Made by a program: the position numbers and the translations under genes
DNA from: Calliphora vicina
Lineage: Eukaryota > Arthropoda > Insecta > Diptera > Calliphoridae
Assembly (NCBI RefSeq): GCF_958450345.1
Contig: NC_088780.1
Coordinates: 42,400,033 to 42,464,032 of the forward strand
DNA: 64,000 bases
Reading direction: 5' to 3'
Notes under the pieces: generated by a model
What the model was told of the DNA's origin: nothing
Databases searched by the model: none
What the model saw: only the letters and a program-made list of their open reading frames with translations
Shown: positions 10,542-21,398 of the stretch, piece by piece
Position numbering within the stretch: position 1 is the stretch's first letter
Layout of the letters: each line of letters starts with the position of its first letter

Positions 10542-11694
10542 GGTACCGTGAAATAGCTCCCAAATGAAATAACTCCCAATGAAATAACTCCCTATGAAAT
10601 AGTTCCCATCAAAAATGAAATAATTCCCAAACTTGAAAAATGAAATAACTACCAAAGGGTAAAATGAAATTACTCCCAATAATCGGCGGTTTCATAATTT
10701 TAAAAATATTACTCCCAAAAAAGCGAAATAACTCCCAATGAAATAAATCCCAATAGAAATGAAATAATTCCCAATCCGAAGCAATTTATTTATGTAATCT
10801 ATAAAAAGAAACTTCAAAAGTGAAATTATTCTTCGCTTAAAAAACAATTTTTGCATTGCTGGTCTATGGCGTAGCGCAAAGTTTAACTCCTCTGGGATGT
10901 ATCAAAAACTGACTTCACTCAGAAAATTGATTTTGCATTGCCGGCCTATGGCCGATCGCTAAGGTTTTCTCCTCTGGGGTGTATCAAAAACTGGCTTCGC
11001 TCAGAAAAGTTTTTTGCATTGCGGGCCTTTGGCTGGGCGCTAAGGTTTTCTCCTCAGGGGTGTATCAAAAATTGGCTTCGCTCTAAAAAGTTTTTTGCAT
11101 TGCAGAAAGGTTTTATAATATTTCAGAAAGCCGATTTTCATTTCGCACCAGATTTAGAAATCGTTGCAACCTGACAAAGGTCGACGATGTAAAAAGAATC
11201 TTTTCTGAGCGAAGCCGGTTTTTGATTCACCCCAGAGAAGAAAACCTTTGTGGCCGGCCAAAGACCGGAAATGCAAAAAACTTTTTTGAGCGAAGCCAGT
11301 TTTTGATACACCCCAGGGAGAAAACCTTAGCGCCCGGCAGAAAGCAGCCAATGCAAAAAATTTTTCTGAGTGAAGCCAGTTTTTGATATTTATGGGTTCT
11401 GCTTTTGCAAAGTAGAACTCAACAAAAATGAAATAACTCCCAATACAGTAAAAAAACTCCTAATTCCCTAAATAAAATGAAATAAAACCCAATATCAAAT
11501 TCATTGGAAGTTGTTTCATTGGGAGTTATTGCATTTTGAAATAACTCCCAACAAAAAATTATGAAATAACTCCTAACTATGCGTTAGGAGTTGTTTCATA
11601 ATGAAATAAGTCCTAATTTGTATGAAAAATTTGTTGGGTGTAATTTTTTCTTTTCGTGGGGAGTTATTTTATTTGGGAGTTATTTCACGGTACC
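10542..11694. mobile_element. foldback element with modular tandem arms, 9-bp TSD
   Basis: The termini GGTACCGTGAAATA and TATTTCACGGTACC are inverted. They are flanked by a perfect 9-bp duplication CACCATCAA (10,533-10,541 and 11,695-11,703). Each arm begins with many degenerate repeats of a short module like GAAATAACTCCCAAT. Further in, each arm has about three copies of a roughly 85-90-bp unit containing TTTTGCATTGC, GGTTTTCTCCTC and GTATCAAAAACTGGCTTCGC. The units are direct within an arm and inverted between arms. This two-tier architecture and the 9-bp TSD resemble Drosophila FB elements. No transposase is inside, and the open frames seen here come from the repeats. Confidence 0.85.
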
Positions 11695-11703
11695 CACCAT
11701 CAA
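11695..11703. repeat. target-site duplication CACCATCAA, right
   Basis: Perfect match to 10,533-10,541. Confidence 0.85.
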
Positions 11704-12070
11704 TGGTGTGCCATCAAGTGATTGTGCAATTAAGCTGGACACTACAACCAGCATGCTGGTACAAAATAATTTTTTTACCAAAAATTGTGTGGAAAAGGTT
11801 GTAATGAATAACGATTAAATTTGTAATGCATTTATTATTGGTATTATCCTAAAATGAAAAAGGACTAAAACACGCGTTTGCATAAAGAAATTGCTAGAAA
11901 ACAAAGGAAATCTAGGTTTTATTTAACTTTTATGAGCTAATTTTACAACACTCGATTCAATCATACTGGTACAATCAAAAAAATATCAAACTATTTTTGA
12001 TAAAACTCAATCAGCTGGTACAAATCACTTGATTGCACATTCATGATGGTGTAGTGTATGGGCCCTATAA

Positions 12071-12857
12071 CACGAGTTTTTAATATATGATTGGTTGAAC
12101 AGGACATAGTTTTAGATATGTGAAGAACTTCGTAGTTGTAAGAAAGTTTATACATAAAGCTAATCAAATAAAATTCCTAAAATTTTCCACAGAATTTCTT
12201 TTTGTAGGAAGCTGTGCTACGTGGGTCTTTAAAAAAATTTGCTTACTTACTCAGGACATGCTCCAAAATGTTTCAAATGTAGGCTGTAGGGAATTCATTT
12301 TGTTGGTTGATCGGGCTTGCCCGACTATACCATTTTACTTGTTTATTAAAAAGTATTCTTCGTTTTTTTCACAACGGTTTTTGTTATATTTTTCGAATGA
12401 AATATTGAAATAAAATATAAAAAATCAAATAATGCAAATTTAAAATATTATTTAACACTTAAGTAGTGAAGATAGAAGGATGAAATTTTAGCATGTGGTA
12501 TTCAATATATGGATCTTTAACTCACTATGTTTTTGAATAAAATTATTGGAAATCTAAAAGGATATTCAAGGATAAAAATTTGAAAGGACATTTTTAACAT
12601 CTTTTTATCCTGACAGGATAAAATCAAAATAATACGAAATATTTTACAACCCTTCTTGATCATTTGATATCAAATTTGGCATAGTAGGATGATCAGAAGT
12701 ATTTTAGAAAATGTTTTAAAAAATGTACTCCTCTGAAAATTTGAAGTCCTTTTAAAAGGAAACATGAAATGAAAAACTGAAAACACAGTTTTTCTCCATT
12801 TAATTTATAGTTTTAGACGTATATCATCCGGTTCGTGTCGTGCGGTGTAATATATAT
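12071..12857. other. AT-rich interval with one hairpin-type element end
   Basis: No gene is supported; the frame at 12,120-12,413 shows no domain. At about 12,308-12,342 a perfect short palindrome TCGGGCTTGCCCGA is followed by CTATACC and TTACTTGTTTA, as in other element ends in this window. Confidence 0.4.
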
Positions 12858-13138
12858 TTGGGGTATTCGCACGGTCTACTATTTGGTCATATTGTCATAA
12901 TGTCCTAATATATTAGGACATTATGACAATATAACCAAATAGTAGAAATAGTGATAGTTTAATCAAAATTTTGTTGTGTTTCAAACAAAAAAGTTCTAAA
13001 CTAATAAGACTATTTGAACTATGTTTATTGTTTTGTCATAAAATAATACTTTTTTTGTTTAAAACACAACAACAACTATTATAATATATTAGGACATTAT
13101 GACAATATGACTAATAGCAGACCGTGTGAATACCCCAA
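12858..13138. mobile_element. MITE related to 1,622-1,936, with palindromic left arm
   Basis: The ends TTGGGGTATTC and GAATACCCCAA are inverted and lead into the same CGGTCT-CTATT-TCATATTGTCATAATG inner repeat as the MITE at 1,622. The outermost 60 bp differ from that MITE. The left arm also contains a 70-bp near-perfect palindrome at 12,876-12,945 centred at 12,910.5. The superfamily is undetermined and there is no coding capacity. Confidence 0.8.
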
Positions 13139-13650
13139 TTATATTTTATAAAAAACACTTTTAATATTTTATTACATACACGAATATTTCATATGCATAT
13201 GGAACTCTTTTACTAACAAAATAAATTGTGTGTTAGATAGCACAATACAAATTTTGGAAACCATTGGAAATGTTTGTTTTTTTTAAATTTAAATGAGTCA
13301 GGGAATACGTTGATATAAAAACCTAATTTTCGGGAATATGCCGTATAGCACTATTTGAATATAAACCCTCGATATATTTTGTGGGGTCCTCGATGAATAT
13401 TTCTTAATGTTACATACTGAACGAGTAACTTATATATACCTCATTCATCATTAATAGTTGAGTAGTATATACAAATAATTTTAGTTATTAGTTGGTTAAA
13501 TATTTAGTAAAGTATTCAATTGATTTATTTAGCAAATAATAAATATTTACAATTGAATTTCATATACTACTATTTTTTGAATTACACTACTGATAATATA
13601 ATGCTATTATTTTGTTTATTGTCACACTTTTAAGCTGACCAATAAATATA
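13139..13650. other. AT-rich interval without genes
   Basis: Apart from the inverted end of the 10,218-13,378 candidate element, nothing coding or structured is visible. Confidence 0.4.
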
Positions 13651-13983
13651 CTGGTGGCGCAACGACGCTGAAGTATTGAGGTGCATTTACAAATTTTGCC
13701 ATTAAATAATTATTTTTTCAATTTAATTTAAAAGAATCGAAATGTGTACGTAATTGTCATTCTAATAAAATATAAAAGACAAACATTTATTAAAAAAAAT
13801 GCTAAAGTTATTAAAAAATCGCCAGGCCATTAACGTGTCTCAGGCCACTAGAACAAAGAATGTAGGAAGAAACAAAATTAACATATTTTGAGAAGTATTA
13901 AAATAAAAGCTTATTCAGACTTAAAATATATCCACTTAATTGTATATGAGTTTTTGTCTTCGTAGGATACCGTTAACCTATTC
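13651..13983 (-). repeat. dispersed repeat family A, copy 2
   Basis: Reverse-strand copy of the block at 340-735. It contains ATTAACGTGTCTCAGGCC at about 13,829-13,846 and ends with GGATACCGTTAACCTATTCG. Confidence 0.75.
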
Positions 13984-13984
13984 G

Positions 13985-14490
13985 CAGGTATAAATAAAAA
14001 ATTCGCATCCCACTAAGCTACCAAAAAGGTCTTCAAGGAAAAGACCTAAGCTTTCTTTTGAGCAAAATATAAAATTAAGGGTCCATTTTGAAAAAAAAGT
14101 CAACAAAGTTTTTGAGTTTGCAAAAAAAATTAAAAACTGTATGTTTTGAGTTACAAAATATTTATTTTGATAGATTACAACTCGCATTCTACTAAGCGAC
14201 TAAATACGTCTTCAAGGAAAATTTTTTTTTTGATTTCGGAAAAAATATATCAAAAAGTTTTTATTTTTTTCGAAAGATTGAATAAATAGATGTCTTGACT
14301 ACTTGGGACACCTTTTGCTAAGAACAATATGTAATAAGATACATGGATGAGAAAAAACTGCTGTTTTGACACCCCTCTAACTCAGTGAGTTCTTGACCAA
14401 TCTTGTTAAAAATTCTGTCGGAATTTCTATCCAATGGGACTAACCCTGCTACAAATTTTATCCCAATCATGAAATCCCCATATGTATGAA
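13985..14490. repeat. half copy of the TATGGGGGATTTC foldback family
   Basis: Diverged right-arm-only copy of the element at 5,785-7,081. It starts at the TTCGCATCCCACTAAGC block and ends ATCATGAAATCCCCATATG. It abuts family A copy 2 directly, with no spacer. Confidence 0.7.
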
Positions 14491-15230
14491 ATTTGTTTAA
14501 ACAAATTGATTTTTGTGTGGAAAAAATGTTGGTGATTAATATAAAAAAATACTAAAATTAGTTTTTAGTTTTAATATTGTTGTTTAGTAAATTGGACATT
14601 ATTATTGATTGCTAAAAAATCGTAAACGATAAATTCTCCAGTTTTTTTAAATTTAAAAGAATACAAATTGAAATATTTGGACTCCAAAGTAAAAAAATTA
14701 TATTTCTTCTGTGATCTTTGGTGGAGTTATAAAACATTTTTAAAATTTTTTTCATTGTTTTCTATTATTACAAAAAATAAACAAACAAAAATTAGTCTTG
14801 AATTCTTCTAAACTACATTTCATTTGTTAAAGTTAGCCAGAAAAACAGAATTTCTTATTCATTTTATTCCTATTTTTTAAGAATTTCTAAATTTTTTTTT
14901 ATGCATTTTTATACAGATAGAACAAAACTTATTTTCTCAGTAAAACAAATCAATGTCTAGTAATTTATTTATTCTAGTTTTTCTTGACAAATAATGAATG
15001 TTTGCTATAAGTTTGCATGTACGAATTTTTATAGAACATATTTTTACTAAATTGAAGTATGTTACTTTTATGAGCTGGAGGTAACAACTTCTATACTTTA
15101 CTTTTTTATACTAAATATTCATTATTGATCAGAAGTATTTTGGTATTTAAATGGACAATCGGTCCAACAAAAAAATTACACAAATTGTTGTTGCTAATGG
15201 TTAGCATATGTGCCAAAAACTAGCAAAATA
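14491..15230. other. AT-rich interval without genes
   Basis: Nothing coding or structured could be supported here. Confidence 0.4.
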
Positions 15231-15238
15231 GTTTGAAC

Positions 15239-15985
15239 TAGGGATGCCAATCCCGAAATCCCGATCCCGAAAATCCCGGGATTTTTCGGGATCGGGATTT
15301 CCCGAATCCCGGGATTTGTGAAAAAGAATCCCGGGATTTTTCGGGATTAACAAATCCCGAAATATTATGAGATTTTTGATATTTTAGGAAGATTTTTGAA
15401 GCACCCAAAATACTTAGAAAGCTAAATTTCAGCATATTTATAATAATCTCGCTTCAAATCCAAACGCAGCCAGATTTTTTCATTTGAATCAGGAAGCAGC
15501 ACGTCTCCCTGCCATTGACAATTTACACTTTTACGAAATTTATGTTCAAGTTATTTTCTGAAGGGGCAAATGTAGTCCGATTTCCGCAGTACTTTACAGT
15601 ATAATTTCAGAGTACTTACAACTTATTTTGTGCAAAATTTTGTAAGGATTGCCGTATAATCAAGATATTTATGAATGCTCAAACAGTACTCCGGGGGACA
15701 ATTGTATGGAGCTAGGGGAAATCATGGACCATTTATTTTAATTTAATGCATTAGTTTTTGATTTGTTATATTTTTACTTAAATATATTAATGAAATCAAT
15801 AGTTTTTATTGTTGAATTTGATGTTTTTGACGTTTAACTAAAATCCCGAAAAATCCCGAAATCCCGAAAAATCCCGGGATCCCGAAAAATCCCGGGGTCC
15901 CGAAAAATCCCGGGATCCCGGGATTTACATTTCTAAAATCCCGAATCCCGGGATTTGTAAAACCCAGTCCCGTTTGGCATCCCTA
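15239..15985. mobile_element. hAT-like non-autonomous element packed with CCCGGG palindromes
   Basis: The termini TAGGGATGCCAA and TTGGCATCCCTA are inverted and are flanked by a perfect 8-bp duplication GTTTGAAC (15,231-15,238 and 15,986-15,993). TAGGG-type ends and an 8-bp TSD are hAT hallmarks. Both subterminal regions are arrays of ATCCCGAAAAATCCCGGGATT-like modules built from the palindrome AATCCCGGGATT. The interior includes a piece (about 15,548-15,725) related to the dispersed repeat at 55,012-55,440. The short minus-strand frame over the left array is repeat-derived. A partial second copy is at 25,407-25,594. Confidence 0.85.
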
Positions 15986-15993
15986 GTTTGAAC

Positions 15994-17006
15994 CGTTTAA
16001 TATAATTACTAGCAAATCCGGTTAGTTTCGCTACACAAATCATAGCAAAACTATGAAAGGATGTTTTATATTATTTTTATTTGTAAAGAAAAAAATTCAA
16101 AAATTCCGGGTAAAACTCGGAAATTCTTTTTTTTGTGAGTCCAGTCAACTGTAATAAAAAAGCTCCCTAAAGTATGCAGTACAAATTTAGATATTTTATT
16201 TGCAAATAAATAACAACAGGCTGGTGTGCGTGGGTTGGAGAAACTTGAAGAACTAACATTAGTAAATAGCCCCGATCAACTAGTTTAAGATAAAAATGAA
16301 TTTTTGGTATAAAATATGAGTGATGACAGATATAATTCGATTGGATTTATCTACACCTTCAGCTTCAAAAGTTCCAAATTACAAACTGTTAGTTACTTTT
16401 TATATGACCGCAGGAACCAATTTTTAAAATGTTATCAAAATTGGCTTGGTAATTTCGAATAAAATGTGTTTTTCCGTTTTTACAACATTTTAGTCCTAAT
16501 TGAAATGATACACATTTTATTTAAATAAATTTCAGTATCGTAGATGTAGGTCATAATGAAACATTCATATGTCTATGTCAATTTATAGACAAATATTATT
16601 TTATGAAAAAATATCAAAAATAAATAAAATTTTTATCAATTAATTGTTCAAATTTCCAAAATGTAGAAATCTTTCATTAGTTATTTTTGATGTTTTACCC
16701 ACAACAATATATGTATGTATATAAGACACACATTAAACAATGAAGTCTTGAAAACTTATGAATAAATTTTCATATGTCATGGAAATTGTTGTAGCTTCAT
16801 GTCGTTGTCTGCATAAGATATGTAGCATGGGTTGGTAAATATGTTTGCGACGAAAATGGCTGAGTAATAAAACCACTAAATGAAAATTGTTAATAAAAAT
16901 TCCAACAATTATTCTACAGTTTTCTTGATTTCATTGTTCGTGCACATTTTGTATGGCCGCGTAAAAGATTTATGTAAAAGTGGGTTTATTTTGTATTCGT
17001 ACATTA
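15994..17006. other. AT-rich interval without genes
   Basis: No gene, RNA or repeat could be supported. Confidence 0.4.
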
Positions 17007-17573
17007 CACAGTAGGACAGAATCAAAATATTTTGGAAATAAATTTTCCAAAGCCGGGATTCCTATTTTGGAATCCCGGCTTTGTTATTGTTGGGCTTATT
17101 GTTCAGAGCCCAAAATTTTAAATTTCTATAAAAAATTGTTTAAATTCTGAAAGACCTAAAAAAATCCCTATCCCTTATTGAGACACTTTAAAAAAATATA
17201 AAAGCTTTACAAATTCTAGGAAACACAGAGTAATAAAAAAAAATAAAAAAAAACAAAATTTTCGAATTTTCAAATTCAAAATAAATTATTTTTGAACACG
17301 TAAAATATATTGCATCCAGCCTTTTGAAAATGATTTTCTTATTTACTGTTTAACTAACGGAAAAATATTAATGAAAATGGCCATAGATTGTATTTTGAAA
17401 TTTTAATTTTAAAAAATATATCTTTGATTTTAGAAAAAACATAAAAAGTTCGCTAGTGTTTAAACATTTTGCGTTTGTCTTAAATCAGCTACGCCTGTGT
17501 AAAATTTCATGACAATCGGCCAGTTAGAAATGGCAGATTTATTTCAAAAATATTTTGATTATGCCCCACTGTG
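17007..17573. mobile_element. 567-bp MITE with CACAGTRGG ends and internal hairpin
   Basis: The left end CACAGTAGGACAGAATC and the right end GATTATGCCCCACTGTG are imperfect inverted repeats continuing through AAAATATTTT and AAATAAA. A perfect 14-bp-stem hairpin (AAAGCCGGGATTCC, loop TATTTT) lies near the left end at 17,049-17,082. No target duplication is obvious and there is no coding capacity. Confidence 0.7.
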
Positions 17574-18118
17574 CATTCATACATCCGTATCTGTAAATAT
17601 AAGAGTGTACATGTTCTATGGCATGAAATAAGTATAAGCGAAAATAATTTCATACATTTTTGGGAACATATCTCATACATAACAATTTTGTTATTTATTT
17701 TACTTGTGAATGAAATTAAGTCTTAACCCTAGTGAACAAATGTAATATGGATTGTAGTTTTGTCAAATTTAACTAGATAACTTTTCAGTGAATTATTGTG
17801 TGACGAAAACAATGTCAAAAGTAATTTTTTAAAGCAATCGTGATATTATATTACCTGATACAGTTTTATATCTATTACTAATATAAATAATTGGTACATT
17901 ATAATTATCAATTTCCGAAGACTTCCGATCCACATAGGCGCATAAAAACAAGTTTTTGTTAGTATCCAATCTGATCCTGAAATTGTATTTTCTTATTTAG
18001 TCTAGTTAACGGGTTAATATAATCAGCAGCACCACAAATACCTGAATATTTATACAAGTACTAATATTAACAATGTATACATTCTGTTGTTCTTTTTAAT
18101 TTTTGAGTTTCCTTTAAA
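17574..18118. other. AT-rich interval without genes
   Basis: Nothing coding or structured could be supported. Confidence 0.4.
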
Positions 18119-18616
18119 GGGGGGTCAGACGGCATGTATTGCTTGTATTTTGTGCCATGTATTGGGACATTTTTCCATATGTAAACATATACATACCGTG
18201 TGATCCACATGAAACTTTGTGTATGTAAAATACATGTGTATTACTCGTGACATTTTTGGCAATTAGAGCATGTTCTATTTTCGTGTGTATAACAGTGTTG
18301 TATTTTCAAATACAACACTGTGTGAGTGCAAAATAAAAAAAACAAAACAAAAGCGAGTAAAGAAAAATCATAATAAAATAAGTTTCATTGCATTAAATAT
18401 ATTTATTGTGATTTAAAAATGTTTTAAATAAATATATTGTTAAAAACAATAAACATATAAACTTATAGAGGTTATGTCACATGCAATTACATATGTACGT
18501 TTGAACGTGGAAATTATGAATCGTATGTATAATGTGAATTTTGACATACACATGGAATTCCATATGTATCGAATACATGTCCCAATACACAAGCAATACA
18601 TGCCGTCTGACCCCCC
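18119..18616. mobile_element. MITE with GGGGGGTCAGACGG ends
   Basis: The two ends share a perfect 28-bp inverted repeat beginning GGGGGGTCAGACGGCATG. They then continue with looser matches built from ATGTATTGGGACA and CCATATGTA motifs. The flanks are TTTAAA on the left and TATTAA on the right, compatible with a TTA or TTAA target, but the exact boundary is ambiguous. The minus-strand frame over its right half is not a gene. Confidence 0.75.
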
Positions 18617-19564
18617 TATTAAGCAACATATGTAGATATTTATTTTCGCAATCACAAAACTATGTAGTTTTTGGGCCTGAAAATAAAGAGAATAAGCAAC
18701 AACAAGGAATATAAATGATGGCGATGTTAGCTTTTGAATTAAGTTTTCACTTAAGATAAATTGTGATTATTTAATAATATGAAAAACTGTTTAGCTAGCT
18801 TCCTATGAATATGGACTGCATCGAGTATTATTTTAAACAATGTAATTATATACAAATCAGGCCATTAATTTTTTGGTGAACCTTTTTCTTGGCAAAAAAA
18901 ATATTAATTTCCAGTATTCAAAATTCTCGTAGGCATATTAGATATATTCATGAATTAATGGTCCATAAGATATCCTTCGTGTTTCCATTAGATATCTGCG
19001 GCTTTCGGAAAGCTAATTTAAAGTGACATACTAACATACGGACTTCGTTAAATTATTTTCCTTATCTACAAGACGCAGAATATGTTTACTTTATTTTACT
19101 TTACTGACTAACATAATTGGGTATTCAATAAATTAACCTTCAATCGGTTAAAATATTAATTTAGATCGATTAACTGTTCGAATAATTTAAAATTATCGAT
19201 TTTCAAATAACAAATACACCGATTAATTTGTGTCGATTAACCGAATTTTCTTCTTTTTTGTATTTATTTTTCTGTTTAAATTCAACTACAAATATCAAAG
19301 TAAAATTTGTTCGAACATCCAAGAAACATATTTAGTGAGTACTATAACAACTGACATATTTAATTTACATGTAACTGTAGGATATGGAATTCAAATTCTA
19401 ATAAAATCCAAAAAGGACTCCAATGGAGGATGCTTAGAAAAAACTAAAAAAATAATTTAGATATTTCACATTTGTAAACATGTCTTATTTTCGATTTCTC
19501 CAACATCTAGAATCAGAGAGGGTTTTATGCAAGTCAAGTTTTATTTCAGAAGATCTCATTAAAA
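18617..19564. other. AT-rich interval without genes
   Basis: The frame at 19,230-19,460 is low-complexity and shows no domain. A loose inverted motif (TCGATTAAC and GTTAATCGA-like words) is scattered at 19,140-19,250 but does not define an element. Confidence 0.4.
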
Positions 19565-20715
19565 TCCTATAAATAAAAATCAAATGTCGTTCGTTGGTAA
19601 TTGCATCAGCAGAGAACGGCCGGACCGATTTAGACAATTTTTTTTAAATGTTGGTCATAGACCAAGTTAGGTTTTTACGGAATAAAAAATTGACCATGCC
19701 CACTTTTTTGGATTTATCTAAAATCGGAAAACGGCTACACCAATTTGGCTAATTTTTTGTCTAAATGATCATAGTAATCCAATTTAAGTTTTTACTGAAA
19801 GAAAAATTGACCACGCCAATTTTTTTCCGATATATCAAAAATCGCAGGGCGCCTGGAACGATTTAACTAATTTTTAATAATACATAGTCCGCAAATGTTT
19901 TCACAACAATAAAAATTTTCCACGTCCACTAATACGCCCACTTATTAAATACATCTGCAAAATACATCGATCTGTGATCAATCATATCTCAGACCAAAAT
20001 TCGATTACTTATATAAAAACTCACAATAGCTTAAATCGATAATAACTTGGCCAGTGATCACCCATATTTCTAGCCAAAAATCGATTTTTTATATAAAAAC
20101 TCAAAATATCTAAATTCCCTATAATTCGCTAATAACTTGGCCAATAAGCGTTTAATTAAGAAAAGAAGCTCGATCTGTGATCACTCATATTTCTGACCAA
20201 AAATTGTTTTTTTATATAAAAACTCAAAATATCTAAATTCGCTGATAACCTGGCCAATAAGCGTTTAATCAAGAAAAGGAGCTCGATCTGTGATCACTCA
20301 TATTTCTGACCAAAAATCGATTTTTTATATAAAAACTCTAAATATCTAAAATCGCTAATAACTTGGCCAATAAACGTTTAATCAGGAAAAGCAGCTCGAT
20401 CTGTGATCACTCATTTTTCAGACCAAAATTCGATTACTTATATAAAAACTCAAAATATGTACATTGATGTATATGTATTCTGGTGTTGCGAGACTTAGGT
20501 TTTTGACAAAAAACTTATGTTCTTTGTCTCTCAGTAGCTCTTCTATTTATATTTTATTCTATGTCCTCTATGAATAAAAATTAACATTCAATAAAACTTT
20601 TTTTTTTCTTTTTAACTATTTTTACCCTTTTCGAACCGCTTCTCACAAATTCACAAATCGAACACAAGCATTTTTTTTTTAACTTGGACAGGACAATGTC
20701 TGTCGGATCAGCTAG
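19565..20715 (+). mobile_element. Helitron-like non-autonomous element
   Basis: The left end begins TCCTATAAATAAAAATC after an A. The right end reads GTCGGATCAGCTAG followed by T, so the element is bounded by 5' TC and 3' CTAG between A and T as in Helitrons. A short hairpin (GACAG with CTGTC, loop about 8 nt) lies seven bases before CTAG. The left 300 bp contain the phrase GAGAACGGCCGGACCGATTT and repeats of ATTGACCAYGCC, a style common in insect Helitrons. The middle holds tandem repeats (separate entry). No Rep/helicase gene is present. Confidence 0.75.
19968..20462 (+). repeat. about 115-bp tandem repeat, five copies, inside Helitron
   Basis: The phrase GTGATCACTCATATTTCTGACC recurs at about 19,975, 20,055, 20,178, 20,291 and 20,402. 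Each is followed by TATATAAAAACTCAAAATAT and, in most copies, by AACTTGGCCAATAAGCG. The first copy is shorter because it lacks the last block. Confidence 0.8.
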
Positions 20716-21239
20716 TATGTATATAAAAAAGATCTCAAATACCATATTTAAAAGATTTACTGGAATTTTGGTCGTAAAGTGCAAATTATAGTTCCTCATA
20801 ACCATGTTTATTGACTACATATCAATGCACGCTACATGAATAATGATTTCATAACTGTATGTAACAAAAATTCACTTACTAGGCCTAATATATATCGCAA
20901 TACAAAATTTTAAAAATCAGTTTTACTCTTAAAAACATTTATCAAACGCAGTACCAAAATAAAACAGTCAATTTTCAAAGACAATACTAAATAAATGTTG
21001 TAACCGAACTTTTTTGAATCTAAAATTTTTCGTTATTTAGTTATTCAATACTTTTGTGTTGGGACACCGGTGTCCCCGTGGTCGTCAAAGTGTTAACGAG
21101 TATCTTAGAAATGTTGGTATTCAAATAAAATAGTCATAGCTTGAATATACATTTTAAATGAGAACTGTTTATAATCATTTTATCGGTTAAAATTTTTATC
21201 ATATGGTATCATATGCTTGGCTGTACTTTCTTACTTGTT
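20716..21239. other. AT-rich interval without genes
   Basis: No gene is supported. At 21,204-21,240 there is another ATGCTTGGCTGTACTTTCTTACTTG element-end motif. Confidence 0.4.
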
Positions 21240-21259
21240 TTATTTGATTTATTGGTCAG

Positions 21260-21398
21260 GTCACAACAAAGCAAAACAAATTTACAAGAGATAAACGATG
21301 TAGCAGAACGAGGTGCAGCTTTGGCTTACATCAATGTCACAACTTCTGAAACTGATGTTCAGAAGTTATTGCAAAGCAAAAGAGAACGTCGTGAGAAG
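21260..21398 (+). other. exon-like fragment, unknown
   Basis: After a T-rich stretch ending in AG (TTTATTGGTCAG) there are about 46 open codons whose translation (QQSKTNLQEINDVAERG then LAYINVTTSETDVQKLL) looks protein-like and is less AT-biased than the flanks. It runs into the end of a dispersed repeat near 21,390, where the frame becomes repeat sequence. It may be a captured or truncated exon. I recognise no family. Confidence 0.25.

Larger units (their letters stand above)
10517..12067. mobile_element. non-autonomous TIR element with candidate TAA target duplication
   Basis: The ends TAGGGCTCATGCAC (left) and GTGTATGGGCCCTA (right) are imperfect inverted repeats that extend inward through ACACCATCA. 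Both sides are flanked by TAA (10,514-10,516 and 12,068-12,070), which fits a PIF/Harbinger-type 3-bp target, though this is inference. Without the foldback element inserted into it (10,542-11,694), it would be about 390 bp. No coding capacity. Confidence 0.65.
10218..13378. mobile_element. candidate TIR element hosting several nested insertions
   Basis: AATATATCGATGG followed by TTATATTCAAATAGTGCTATA at 10,218-10,252 has a matching inverted copy at 13,345-13,378, with only a few mismatches over about 34 bp. If these are the two ends of one element, it is about 3.2 kb and contains the nested units at 10,517-12,067 and 12,858-13,138. The pairing could also be two unrelated relics of one family. 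Confidence 0.45.

Noticed and set aside
10938..11351. Paired frames with repeated LRFSPxG words
   Set aside because: Translations of the tandem units in the two arms of the 9-bp-TSD foldback element.
12120..12413. 97-codon plus-strand frame
   Set aside because: No domain, and the 3' part overlaps an element-end hairpin motif; compatible with chance in AT-rich DNA.
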